A DNA stretch of 19,892 nucleotides from SIG603 sp964370405 (lineage in GTDB: Bacteria; Bacillota; Clostridia; Oscillospirales; Acutalibacteraceae), in the NCBI GenBank assembly GCA_964370405.1, contig CAYJJB010000035.1, forward strand, positions 1 through 19,892. The letters are read 5' to 3'. The notes under the pieces were generated by a model. The model searched no databases. It saw nothing but the letters and a program-made list of their open reading frames with translations, and had not been told where the DNA came from. This document shows, one piece after another, positions 1 to 7,832 of the stretch (its first letter is position 1; each line of letters starts with the position of its first letter). A program made the position numbers and the translations under genes.

Positions 1-96
1 ACTATTAAAGCTTTGTCCACCAAAATTTTGTGGCTGTGGAGGTGGCGCACTATTAAAGCTCTGCCCACCAAAATTTTCTGGTTGTGGTGTATTAAA
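1..96 (-). repeat. 48-bp tandem coding repeat (16-residue units)
   Basis: Bases 1-30 recur at 49-78 with only a few differences, a period of 48 bp, and a decayed third start lies near 88. On the reverse strand this encodes repeats with the core NFGGQSFN separated by PPPQPQ-like spacers. The array continues beyond the left edge, so copy number is unknown. Confidence 0.7.
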
Positions 97-303
97 ACTT
101 GGAGGAGGTACTGCATCATTTGCAGGTTCTTGTGCTGATACTTCCACTACTTCTTCTGCCGCAGGTGGTGGTACATCTTTTTTTACCGCTACTTCTTGAC
201 CTTCATCAGATAACAAGGCTTGAGTCACTTCGTTTTCATTAGCTTCAAGGCAGTTGCATACTTCCCCGTTGTCTAACTTTTTGCCGCAATTTTGACAATA
301 CAT
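1..303 (-). CDS. Zinc-ribbon protein with Pro/Gln-rich repeats (partial, runs off left edge)
   Basis: The reverse strand is open from an ATG at 303 to the window edge, giving 101 residues with no stop. The protein begins MYCQNCGKKL and has paired cysteines at residues 3/6 and 16/18, a minimal zinc ribbon of the kind found at the start of many Firmicutes membrane or regulatory proteins. An acidic, proline-rich linker follows, then near-identical copies of a 16-residue unit with the core NFGGQSFN. A strong AGGAG lies 8 nt before this ATG; another ATG at 309 is only 2 nt from it and so is less likely. The C-terminal part is missing, so function is unknown; in such proteins the linker often leads to membrane helices, but that is inference. 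It lies 25 nt downstream of nagA in the same orientation. Confidence 0.75.
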   Translation of the reverse strand, partial: MYCQNCGKKLDNGEVCNCLEANENEVTQALLSDEGQEVAVKKDVPPPAAEEVVEVSAQEPANDAVPPPSFNTPQPENFGGQSFNSAPPPQPQNFGGQSFNS

Positions 304-328
304 ATTCATTTCTCCTTTTTAATTAATT

Positions 329-1447
329 TTAATGGTACACTGCTACTATATTAAGATTTTCATCTAATACAACTATATCTGCTTTTTTAGAAATAGTCAA
401 GCTTCCTATTTCAAAATCTTTACCTATAATTTTGGCTGGTGTAAGCGTCATAGCTTTTACCGCCTCACCAAAGGGTATACCCCATTTTACAAGGTTTAAA
501 AGCTCCTCATGTAAATTCGTTACTGACCCTGCAATTGTGCCATCTTTAAGGCAGGCTTTGCCATCTTTTACTACTACTTCTTGTCCACCAAGGTCGCCAA
601 TATCGCCCTCTTCTAGTCCACAAAGTCGCATAGCATCACTAACGACTACAATTCTGTCTTTTAAAAGTTTAAAAGCCGTCCTCACTGCCGCTTCATGTAT
701 ATGATGTCCATCACATACTATTTCAGCATTTACGCTATCGATATCAAATATTGCACCTACAGCTCCTGGATCTCTGTGATGAAAACCCGTCATTGCATTA
801 AACAGATGGGTTGCATGAGTAATTCCGCTATTAAAAGATTTTGCCGCCGTGTCATAATCTGCTGTGCTGTGCGCTAAAGATACCACAACACTTTCTTTTG
901 CTTTTTTAATAAATTCTTTAGCGCCCTTTATTTCAGGTGCTATGTCTACAATTTTTATGTTGCCACCGCTTATTTCTTGGAATTTTTCAAAAAGCTTTAT
1001 ATCAGCAGGAATAATGCTCTCTTCCTTCTGCGCTCCTTTTTTCTCTTTTGAAATAAAAGGTCCTTCAAGATTAATTCCCTGTATAGTAGCGCCACTTTCT
1101 GCTGTAAACATCGCTTTTTTAATTGCCTTTAAACTTTTTTCTATATCTTCTTCACCCATGGACATTGTGGTAGGACAAAAACTTGTAACACCCTTTTGCA
1201 AAAGGTAATTTGCCATTTGCAAAACTCCGTCACTGTCACCATCGCTTGCGTCATGTCCTACACAGCCATGTACGTGAATGTCAACAAAACCCGGTATAAG
1301 TTTAAAACCATCACAGTCAATAACCATGTCACTTTGCTTATATTTAATTTTTGGGGCAATATTTATTATTTTTCCATTATCTATTTCAATATCTCCAACT
1401 TTTAAATCAAAATTATCATCAAGATACTGAGCATTAATAAAAATCAT
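329..1447 (-). CDS. nagA: N-acetylglucosamine-6-phosphate deacetylase
   Basis: This cytoplasmic amidohydrolase removes acetate from GlcNAc-6-phosphate to give glucosamine-6-phosphate, the first step in using or recycling amino sugars. The 372-residue length is normal for NagA. Visible landmarks are HVHG (H58, H60) in the first metal-binding strand, NLEGPF with the metal ligand E128, SLAHS (H193), THLFNAM (H214), DGHH (248-249) and the catalytic aspartate D271 in VVSDAM. Together these make the assignment firm. An AAAGGATG ribosome site precedes the ATG. The gene starts 24 nt after the BofA-like ORF and is probably co-transcribed with it. No nagB or PTS gene is adjacent, so whether it serves catabolism or cell-wall recycling is open; glmM and murD elsewhere in the window act on the same sugar pool. 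Confidence 0.96.
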   Translation of the reverse strand: MIFINAQYLDDNFDLKVGDIEIDNGKIINIAPKIKYKQSDMVIDCDGFKLIPGFVDIHVHGCVGHDASDGDSDGVLQMANYLLQKGVTSFCPTTMSMGEEDIEKSLKAIKKAMFTAESGATIQGINLEGPFISKEKKGAQKEESIIPADIKLFEKFQEISGGNIKIVDIAPEIKGAKEFIKKAKESVVVSLAHSTADYDTAAKSFNSGITHATHLFNAMTGFHHRDPGAVGAIFDIDSVNAEIVCDGHHIHEAAVRTAFKLLKDRIVVVSDAMRLCGLEEGDIGDLGGQEVVVKDGKACLKDGTIAGSVTNLHEELLNLVKWGIPFGEAVKAMTLTPAKIIGKDFEIGSLTISKKADIVVLDENLNIVAVYH

Positions 1448-1471
1448 TTTATCACATCCTTTTATAAAACT

Positions 1472-1648
1472 TTAAAAAAACACCATATCAACAATTATCA
1501 AAGTTATAACCCCAGCTATTCCCATTACTGCACTTACCACAATAGAGCTTGCGCTTATCGGGACTAAAACACCTGTAAAACTTGATGTAACAAGTACTAT
1601 AAACAGGGCAAGCACGCCCATCAGTGCTGAAAAAAGTAATCTTTTCAT
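1472..1648 (-). CDS. Short BofA-like membrane protein
   Basis: A 58-residue ORF, MKRLLFSALMGVLALFIVLV at its start, with an AAGGTGG ribosome site 6 nt upstream. Almost the whole protein is hydrophobic: one segment at about 4-20 and a second at about 33-56. The C-terminal half (VLVPISASSIVVSAVMGIAG and on) resembles the end of BofA, the membrane inhibitor of pro-sigma-K processing, whose C-terminus has a VPIN...GILGIPG pattern. Bacillus BofA is about 87 residues, so this version lacks the first membrane segment. It sits between rnr and nagA, 24 nt before nagA. The family call rests on pattern memory; a role in sporulation is inference. The alternative is an unrelated small membrane protein. 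Confidence 0.62.
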   Translation of the reverse strand: MKRLLFSALMGVLALFIVLVTSSFTGVLVPISASSIVVSAVMGIAGVITLIIVDMVFF

Positions 1649-1707
1649 AACCTTCCACCTTATTATATTTTTATATAATAATATGTGTACTGTATGCTAA
1701 ATAATTA

Positions 1708-3858
1708 CTACTTTGGCATAAAATCAATTCTTCCGCCTGCAACATCAGCCGCTGCTACAACTATGTTTATTTTTGTTCCCAGTGTTAAAACCTTGCCTGT
1801 TTTTCTGCATTTAAAGCTTATCTCGCTTGCTTTTTCAAATGCATACTCCTCAAAATCATCAATTGATACAAATCCCTCTACATTATTATAAAGTCTTACA
1901 AAAACGCCTGTTTTCACAACACCGCTTATTATACCCTCGTATTCTTCTCCAATATGCGACTTCATATATTCTGCCATGTAGCAGTCTTGTGCATCTCTTT
2001 GTGCCACTTGTGCTCTAATTTCATTTGCAGAAGAACTCACCCCTGCTCTTTTTACAAACTCTCCGTATTTTTTATTCATACCTCTTTCGCCCTCTACCAT
2101 AGAGCTTAAAACTCTGTGAATTACGGTGTCTGGGTAACGTCTTATAGGTGAGGTGAAATGGCTATAATCTTTAAGTGCCAAACCAAAATGTCCTGTTGGT
2201 ATATGTGAATATTTAGCCTTCTCCATGGTTCTTAAAAGCATTTTTGAAATTACAACTTCCGCTTCACTTCCACGTGATTTATCTAAAATCTCGGCAAAAT
2301 CTGCTGTTGTTAGGTCGCCTTTAAATAAATTTTCGCTTGAAACATTTAAAAGTTGCAGCACTGCCCCAAAATCTGTAACCTTTTTAGGGTCAGGACTTTC
2401 GTGCACTCTGTATAAAAACGGCAGTTCATATTTTTCGGCAGTTTTTGCCGCAACTATGTTGGCGCTTATCATAAACTGCTCTATAAGTTCTTGCGACTCG
2501 CCTATAGGCCTTGGTATTACATCTATGCAGACACCGTTTTCATCAAGCACAAATTTGCTCTCTCCGCTGTCTATTTCCATAGTACCTCTTTGTTTTGCCT
2601 TCTTTTTAAGAATTATAGCAAGCTCTCTTGCTATTTTAAGCTCTGTTTCTATAGGTTTATATTTGTTTATAGTTTCTTCACTTGCCGTGCCATCAAAAAT
2701 TTCATTAATTTCATCATAAACACCACGCACTTTTGAGTTTATTACGGCTTTTTTAAATTCATAGTCTAAAATTTCACCATCATTATCCATTTTAATAATG
2801 GCACTAAAACAAAGTTTATCTGTGCCGCTGTTTAATGAACATACACCATTTGATAAAACTTCGGGATACATGGGTATGACCCTGTCTGCAAAATACACCG
2901 ATGTTCCACGGCTTATAGCCTCTTCATCAAGAGGAGTCCTTGCCTTTACATAATGCGAAACGTCTGCTATGTGAACAGAAAGTTCATAACCTGTATCAAG
3001 TTTTTTAATTCCTATTGCATCGTCTAAATCTTTGGCGTCCGCTCCATCTATTGTAAAAATATTTTCATCTCTTAAATCAAGCCTTTTAGATATTTCCGCA
3101 TCATCAATTAAAATTTTTGACACTTCATCGGCATTACTTAGCACTTCTTTGCTAAATACAGTCGGCACACCGTGCTCTGCAATTATTGCATCTGCGCAAA
3201 CCTTTGCAATTTGTGCGTTACCAAAAATTTCTAAAACTTTCGCCTTAGTCCAGTCGCCTCTATTGTCTTTAATCATTTTAATGAGCACTTTATCATTATT
3301 TTGCGCTCCATTTAAATCCTCTTTATACACTCTAAAATTATACCTTACAGAAATATCTGGTATAGCTTCATAGCCTCTTTCAGTAGCTTTAAGCGTTGCT
3401 GTTGTGGTTTCTTTTGCAGGTTTTTCTATACCTGTAATTTTTCCAAAATATCCTTTTTCATCTTTTTTCACACCGCTTATAAGCACTTCGTCGCCCACCA
3501 TAGCAGAATTTAAATATCTGCCGGGGATAAAAATATCTTCGTCATACTTTTCTGATCTTGCAAATCCAAAACCTGCCGATAGCGACACAAGCACAGCTTT
3601 TGCACTGTCACTGCCTGAAAGCAGTTTCACCTTGTGCTTTGAATTTAAACTTATTACTTTTTTCTTTGCAAGCGATCTTAAGCTCTCATAAAACTCGGAC
3701 TTATCCTGAAGTTTTGTAAGTCTTAAAAGCTCTCTTGATGAAAATTCTCGTGCATCAAACTCCTTTAAGGTTTTAATAATTCTTTTCTCTACAAAAGAAT
3801 ATTCTGGCACTTTTTTATTCGTTTTTTTCTTTTGGGGTAGGTATTTCTTCTTTTTCAC
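1708..3858 (-). CDS. rnr: Ribonuclease R (RNase II family 3'-5' exoribonuclease)
   Basis: A processive exoribonuclease that degrades structured RNA from the 3' end to mononucleotides. Positions here count from the GTG at 3867. The protein has a Lys-rich N-terminus, a winged-helix region (about 25-80), cold-shock/OB domains (about 90-215), the RNB catalytic core (about 260-585) and an S1 domain (about 640-719). The RNB core shows the metal-binding aspartate cluster DGADAKDLDDA (274-284) and HFTSPIRRYPD (570-580). It ends soon after S1, without the basic tail of many RNase R proteins. The AAAGGGG site abuts the GTG at 3867 but is 10 nt before a GTG at 3858, so I chose 3858 (716 residues). It follows murD by a short gap and is probably in the same transcript. 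The usual partner smpB is not present. Confidence 0.95.
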   Translation of the reverse strand: MKKKKYLPQKKKTNKKVPEYSFVEKRIIKTLKEFDAREFSSRELLRLTKLQDKSEFYESLRSLAKKKVISLNSKHKVKLLSGSDSAKAVLVSLSAGFGFARSEKYDEDIFIPGRYLNSAMVGDEVLISGVKKDEKGYFGKITGIEKPAKETTTATLKATERGYEAIPDISVRYNFRVYKEDLNGAQNNDKVLIKMIKDNRGDWTKAKVLEIFGNAQIAKVCADAIIAEHGVPTVFSKEVLSNADEVSKILIDDAEISKRLDLRDENIFTIDGADAKDLDDAIGIKKLDTGYELSVHIADVSHYVKARTPLDEEAISRGTSVYFADRVIPMYPEVLSNGVCSLNSGTDKLCFSAIIKMDNDGEILDYEFKKAVINSKVRGVYDEINEIFDGTASEETINKYKPIETELKIARELAIILKKKAKQRGTMEIDSGESKFVLDENGVCIDVIPRPIGESQELIEQFMISANIVAAKTAEKYELPFLYRVHESPDPKKVTDFGAVLQLLNVSSENLFKGDLTTADFAEILDKSRGSEAEVVISKMLLRTMEKAKYSHIPTGHFGLALKDYSHFTSPIRRYPDTVIHRVLSSMVEGERGMNKKYGEFVKRAGVSSSANEIRAQVAQRDAQDCYMAEYMKSHIGEEYEGIISGVVKTGVFVRLYNNVEGFVSIDDFEEYAFEKASEISFKCRKTGKVLTLGTKINIVVAAADVAGGRIDFMPK

Positions 3859-3881
3859 AGATGACACGCCCCTTTCTAATT

Positions 3882-5276
3882 TTAAAGGCTCATTACTATT
3901 TCTTTAAAATGGTTTCCTCTTACTTCAAAATCTTTATACATATCAAACCCTGTGCAAGCAGGGCATAAAGACACTATATCACCTTGCTTTGCCACTTTTT
4001 GTGCTGCACTAACCGCACTTTGCATGTCATTTACAGTTATTATAAGCGGCTCTCCCTCTTTATAGGTTTTAGCATTTAATACACTCTGCCTTATTTTTTC
4101 TGCAGCAGGTGGTTTAAATCCTTCTAAAGTTTTCTCTGGTTTTACCAAAATTAAAATGCTTACCTTCTTGCAAATTTCTTCTGCAAGCTCATTAAAGGCT
4201 ATTCCTTTATCAGCGCCTCCAGCTATCATAATTATTTTTTTGTCATAAAGAGAAAGCGTTCCCGATATTGCCCTTGTTGGACTTGTGGCTATGGAGTCGT
4301 TATAATACTGCACCCCCTCAAGTTCTCTTACAAACTCTGTTCTATGAGCTACGCCCTTAAATGTTTTTGCAACATTTATTATGCTCTGCTCTTTAACATC
4401 GCCTAAAACAGCACACACAGCCGCCATAAAATTTTCTACATTATGCTCGCCTTGCAGTCTTAAATCTTCTCTATTCATGAAAAATTTGCCGTTTACATAT
4501 ATTTTTCCATCTTCATAATTTGCGCCCTGCTCCACCAATTTATTACGTGAAAACATCATGCATTTCCCACGTATTTCAGGTTTAAATCCTTGTGTTGTAT
4601 CGTTGTCTTCATTAATTACAGTTTTTGAAAAAGCACTTTGATGTAAAAAGACTTGTTTTTTTGCATCTATATACTCTGTCATGTCCTTATGCACATCTAA
4701 ATGGTTTGGAGAAATATTTGTAATTACCGAAACATCAGGACTTCTTCTCATAGAAATTAGCTGGAAGCTTGAAAGCTCTATAACCGCAACGTCTTCTTCT
4801 TTTATTTTGTCTATGTCATTTAAAAGTGGATTGCCAATATTTCCACCTAAATGAACGGTTTTTCCGTCCTCTTCAAATATTTTAGCAATTAAATTTGTAG
4901 TAGTGGTTTTGCCATCACTTCCTGTTATTCCATAAGTTTTGCAAGGGCAAATTTCTAAAAATATTTCAAGTTCGCTTGTTATAACGCAGCCACTTTCACG
5001 TGCCTTTACAAGTTCTGGCAAAAACCAAGGAATACCTGGTGTTCTAAAAAGCACATCTTCGTATACATCATCAAGATATGTTTGCCCTAAATGCAGTTTT
5101 ACACCTTTTTTTATAAGTTCCTCTTCATATTCGCCCGCGCTCTCACGTCTATCTCTCACACTTACTATTGCACCATGTTTGATGAACAAATCAATGAGTG
5201 GCATATTTGTTCTGCCAATACCACAAAAGCCTATGTTTTTTCCATTTATATATTTTAAAAAATATTCTTTAGTCAA
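3882..5276 (-). CDS. murD: UDP-N-acetylmuramoyl-L-alanine--D-glutamate ligase
   Basis: A cytoplasmic Mur ligase that adds D-glutamate to UDP-MurNAc-L-Ala using ATP in peptidoglycan precursor synthesis. Counting from the TTG at 5291, features are an N-terminal Rossmann-type UDP-binding domain with GFCGIGRTN (21-29), the ATP loop TGSDGKTTTT (123-132), ELSSFQL (172-178), NISPNHLDVH (192-201), and the later HRTEFV and YNDSIATSPTRA that mark the MurD C-terminal domain. Length is normal. The open frame reaches a TTG at 5291, which has no ribosome site before it; a second TTG at 5276 lies 8 nt after GGGGG, and starting there gives a more usual MurD N-terminus, so I prefer 5276. It is first in the leftward unit, directly behind the promoter at 5320-5348, and separated from other mur genes. 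Confidence 0.95.
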   Translation of the reverse strand: MTKEYFLKYINGKNIGFCGIGRTNMPLIDLFIKHGAIVSVRDRRESAGEYEEELIKKGVKLHLGQTYLDDVYEDVLFRTPGIPWFLPELVKARESGCVITSELEIFLEICPCKTYGITGSDGKTTTTNLIAKIFEEDGKTVHLGGNIGNPLLNDIDKIKEEDVAVIELSSFQLISMRRSPDVSVITNISPNHLDVHKDMTEYIDAKKQVFLHQSAFSKTVINEDNDTTQGFKPEIRGKCMMFSRNKLVEQGANYEDGKIYVNGKFFMNREDLRLQGEHNVENFMAAVCAVLGDVKEQSIINVAKTFKGVAHRTEFVRELEGVQYYNDSIATSPTRAISGTLSLYDKKIIMIAGGADKGIAFNELAEEICKKVSILILVKPEKTLEGFKPPAAEKIRQSVLNAKTYKEGEPLIITVNDMQSAVSAAQKVAKQGDIVSLCPACTGFDMYKDFEVRGNHFKEIVMSL

Positions 5277-5319
5277 AGCCTTTTCCCCCAAATACCATGT
5301 TAATAAAAATTATAATACC

Positions 5320-5348
5320 ATTATCGCATATTTTTTGTATATAATCAA
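5320..5348 (-). promoter_or_regulatory. Predicted sigma-A promoter for murD-rnr unit
   Basis: Read on the reverse strand: -35 TTGATT (5348-5343), a 17-nt spacer, then -10 GATAAT (5325-5320) preceded by TGC, an extended -10 element. Transcription would start near 5313, leaving a leader of about 37 nt before the TTG at 5276. Predicted from sequence only. Confidence 0.55.
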
Positions 5349-5366
5349 GATTTTATCAAATTTATA

Positions 5367-5395
5367 TTGCCGAAAATCCTATAAAATGCTATACT
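5367..5395 (+). promoter_or_regulatory. Predicted sigma-A promoter for dehydrogenase-rlmD unit
   Basis: -35 TTGCCG (5367-5372), exactly 17 nt, then -10 TATACT (5390-5395) preceded by TGC, an extended -10. The start would be near 5402, 28 nt before the first ATG. It is divergent from the murD promoter; the two -35 elements are 18 bp apart, so one bound regulator could affect both. Confidence 0.6.
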
Positions 5396-5429
5396 TTTTT
5401 TAATCAATTAGTAAAAAGGAAATAATATT

Positions 5430-6383
5430 ATGAACATAGTTATATTAGATGGAAAAACCACCAACCCAGGTGATATTTCTTGGAAAGAAATTACAAGCCT
5501 AGGCAATGTTAAAATATATGACGATAGCAGTGCCACAGAGGTAATAGACAGGGCAAAAAATGCCGACTGTATTATCTCAAACAGAATTATATTAAATGAA
5601 GAAGTTCTATCAAAGCTTCCAAATCTTAAATATATAGGAACACTTTCAACAGGTTTTAACACCATAGATTTATCTTTTGCAAAAAGCAAAGGAATAACCG
5701 TATCTAACGTTCCTTTTTACTGTGTAAACACAGTGGCACAGTGTGCATTTTCACTAATTTTACAGCTTACAAACCATGTGTCTAAGCACAGCGAGCTTGT
5801 AAAAAGCAATAAATGGGATGAAAGCATAAAGCGCTCTAACGCCGATTTGTCAATTTTTGATTTACAGCACAAAACGCTTGGCATTATAGGCTATGGCAAT
5901 ATAGGAAAAACTTTAGCTCAAATGGCAAAAGCCTTTGGCATGAATGTGCTAATTTACAGCAAAAATAAAAAGCATTTAAGCTTTGAAACACAAGTAGAAA
6001 GTCTTGAAGACCTGTTTGAAAACAGTGATATAATCAGCATAAATTGTGCTTTAAATGAAGATACTTACGGTATGGTTAACATGAATTTAATTTCAAAAAT
6101 GAAAAAACATGGTATGATAGTAAACACAGCACGTGGTGCTATTATTAATGAAATTGACCTTGCAAAAGCACTTAATGACGGCATAATTTCAGGCGCTGCA
6201 CTTGATGTACTAAGTGAAGAACCGCCAAAGTCCGACCACCCACTGCTAAGTGCAAAAAACTGCTTTATAACACCACATATAGCATGGTCATCTAAAGACG
6301 CTAGAAAAAGGCTTATAAGCGTTGTCGCAGAAAACTTAAACGCCTTTATAAACGGTAATGCGCAAAATGTGGTTAATCCATAA
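5430..6383 (+). CDS. D-2-hydroxyacid dehydrogenase (glycerate dehydrogenase-like)
   Basis: A 317-residue NAD(P)-dependent dehydrogenase of the D-isomer-specific 2-hydroxyacid family. The start MNIVILDGKTTNPGDISW is typical of the HprA/glycerate dehydrogenase subgroup, which interconverts glycerate and hydroxypyruvate. The nucleotide-binding loop GYGNIG lies at 154-159, and the catalytic set is R235 (NTARG), E264 (LSEEPP) and H283 (TPHIAW), all present. At the end of the second strand of the Rossmann fold the usual acidic residue is replaced by the basic run YSKNKKH (176-182), which hints at altered cofactor preference. Substrate is not fixed by sequence; related enzymes act on other small 2-ketoacids. 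AAGGA precedes the ATG, and rlmD follows after 11 nt. Confidence 0.88.
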   Translation: MNIVILDGKTTNPGDISWKEITSLGNVKIYDDSSATEVIDRAKNADCIISNRIILNEEVLSKLPNLKYIGTLSTGFNTIDLSFAKSKGITVSNVPFYCVNTVAQCAFSLILQLTNHVSKHSELVKSNKWDESIKRSNADLSIFDLQHKTLGIIGYGNIGKTLAQMAKAFGMNVLIYSKNKKHLSFETQVESLEDLFENSDIISINCALNEDTYGMVNMNLISKMKKHGMIVNTARGAIINEIDLAKALNDGIISGAALDVLSEEPPKSDHPLLSAKNCFITPHIAWSSKDARKRLISVVAENLNAFINGNAQNVVNP

Positions 6384-6394
6384 AAGGAGAAAAA

Positions 6395-7786
6395 ATGTCA
6401 AATAAAAAAATATTTCCAAAAGAGCTATATAAAAATAATATCATAAATTTAACCATCACCTCAACAAGTTCTGAAGGTGTGGGAATAGGCCGTTTTGATG
6501 GCGTCACCATATTTGTTCCAAACACTGCTATGGGTGATGAAATAAAATGTAAAATTGTAAAAGTGCAAAAAAACTTGTGTTTTGGAATTATAGAAAAAAT
6601 CATAAACCCATCTAAGGACAGAGTTGAAATTGACTGCCCATATTTTGTAAAATGTGGCGGTTGCACCTATAGGCATATAAGTTACGAAAGCGAAACTTTG
6701 CTAAAAAAGACCAAGGTAAAAGAAACCATAGAGCGTATAGGCGGTTTTGAAAGTGTAGAAATTGACGAAATGATATCTGCAAAAAATAGGGATAGGTACC
6801 GCAATAAGGCGCAAATTCCCATAGGTCTTGACAAAGACGGTAAGCTTATCATGGGTTTTTATGCAAAGCACAGCCACAGAATAATAAACATGCACTCCTG
6901 TCTTTTACAAAAAGAAGAGATGGATATTGCACAAAATATATTTAGACAGTGGTTTAATGAATTTGGCGACAGCGTATATGACGAAATAACGCACAAAGGT
7001 GTTTTAAGACATCTATATTTAAGATATGGCGAAAAAACAGATGAACTTATGGTGTGCATAGTAATAAACAGTGACACATTAAAACATGCCGATAAGCTAG
7101 TAGCTATGCTGCGTGATAACTTGCCTTGCCTTGCAGGCATTTTGCTTAATATCAACAAAGAAAAAACCAATGTAGTTTTAGGCAAAGATTATAGAGTTTT
7201 ATATGAAAAGCCCTATATAAAGGACATACTATGTGGGCTAAGCTTTGAAATATCAGCACCATCTTTTTACCAAGTAAACAGATATCAAGCAGAAAAACTG
7301 TATGAAAAAGCGGCAGAATATGCAGAGCTTTCTGGCGAAGAAATTTTAATGGATTTATACTGTGGCACAGGCACCATAGGTCTTTCTATGGCAAAAAATG
7401 CAAAAAAACTTATAGGTGTCGAAATTATACCCGAAGCAATAGAGAACGCTAAGAAAAACGCAAAAAGAAACAATATTGAAAATACGGAATTCATTTGCGG
7501 TGATGCCTCAGCTGCGGCAAGCTTACTAAAAAAAAGAGGCGAAAAACCCGATGTTATTATAATTGACCCACCAAGAAAAGGCTGTGACGAGTCACTTATA
7601 TCGCTCCTAAATGAACTTTCTCCTAAAAAAATTGTATACATCTCTTGCGACTGCGCAACTCTTGCAAGAGATTTGAAAAAGTTTAAAGAGTATTCGTATT
7701 ATCCAAAAAAAATAAGCGCCTGCGACCTATTCCCAGCCACTTTCCATATAGAAAGCGTAGTGCTTTTGACAAAGAAAGATAATTGA
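6395..7786 (+). CDS. rlmD: 23S rRNA (uracil-5-)-methyltransferase, RlmD/RumA type
   Basis: A 463-residue SAM-dependent enzyme that makes 5-methyluridine in RNA. It has an N-terminal TRAM domain (about 14-75), an iron-sulfur cluster signature CPYFVKCGGC (C81, C87, C90) with the fourth ligand probably C169, a central domain, and a C-terminal methyltransferase domain with LYCGTGTIG (321-329), DPPRKG (391-396) and SCDCATLARDL, where C418 is the expected catalytic nucleophile. Retention of all cluster cysteines fits RlmD (RumA). Firmicutes carry several paralogues with different target uridines (RlmCD type), so the exact position modified is not certain. A strong AAAAGGAG precedes the ATG, and it is probably translated from the same transcript as the dehydrogenase. 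A promoter for the next unit overlaps its last codons. Confidence 0.92.
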   Translation: MSNKKIFPKELYKNNIINLTITSTSSEGVGIGRFDGVTIFVPNTAMGDEIKCKIVKVQKNLCFGIIEKIINPSKDRVEIDCPYFVKCGGCTYRHISYESETLLKKTKVKETIERIGGFESVEIDEMISAKNRDRYRNKAQIPIGLDKDGKLIMGFYAKHSHRIINMHSCLLQKEEMDIAQNIFRQWFNEFGDSVYDEITHKGVLRHLYLRYGEKTDELMVCIVINSDTLKHADKLVAMLRDNLPCLAGILLNINKEKTNVVLGKDYRVLYEKPYIKDILCGLSFEISAPSFYQVNRYQAEKLYEKAAEYAELSGEEILMDLYCGTGTIGLSMAKNAKKLIGVEIIPEAIENAKKNAKRNNIENTEFICGDASAAASLLKKRGEKPDVIIIDPPRKGCDESLISLLNELSPKKIVYISCDCATLARDLKKFKEYSYYPKKISACDLFPATFHIESVVLLTKKDN

Positions 7787-7794
7787 TGTAAAAT
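7766..7794 (+). promoter_or_regulatory. Near-consensus sigma-A promoter overlapping end of rlmD
   Basis: Perfect -35 TTGACA (7766-7771), a 17-nt spacer, and -10 TAAAAT (7789-7794). The -35 lies within the last codons of rlmD (stop at 7786). Transcription from about 7802 would give a 31-nt leader to the lipoprotein ATG at 7833, so the peptidase and Lit-like genes form their own unit. Confidence 0.65.
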
Positions 7795-7832
7795 ACAAAC
7801 ATAAGTAAAAACCTAAAGATATGGAGGTCAAC

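Noticed and set aside
1448..1471. Riboswitch or ribozyme leader for nagA
   Set aside because: Only 24 nt separate nagA from the preceding ORF, too short for a structured leader.
1660..1681. AT-only 9-bp hairpin upstream of the BofA-like ORF as a terminator of rnr
   Set aside because: It has no G/C pairs, so it would be unstable, and it overlaps the ribosome site region. It may be promoter-like AT richness, but no convincing -35 is found.
2225..2719. 164-residue plus-strand ORF inside rnr
   Set aside because: It is antisense to the RNB domain; composition (Ser/Leu-rich) is typical of the reverse reading of a real gene.
5408..5689. 93-residue ORF on the minus strand opposite the dehydrogenase
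   Set aside because: It lies antisense over a well-supported gene and the divergent promoter, and has no recognisable motif.
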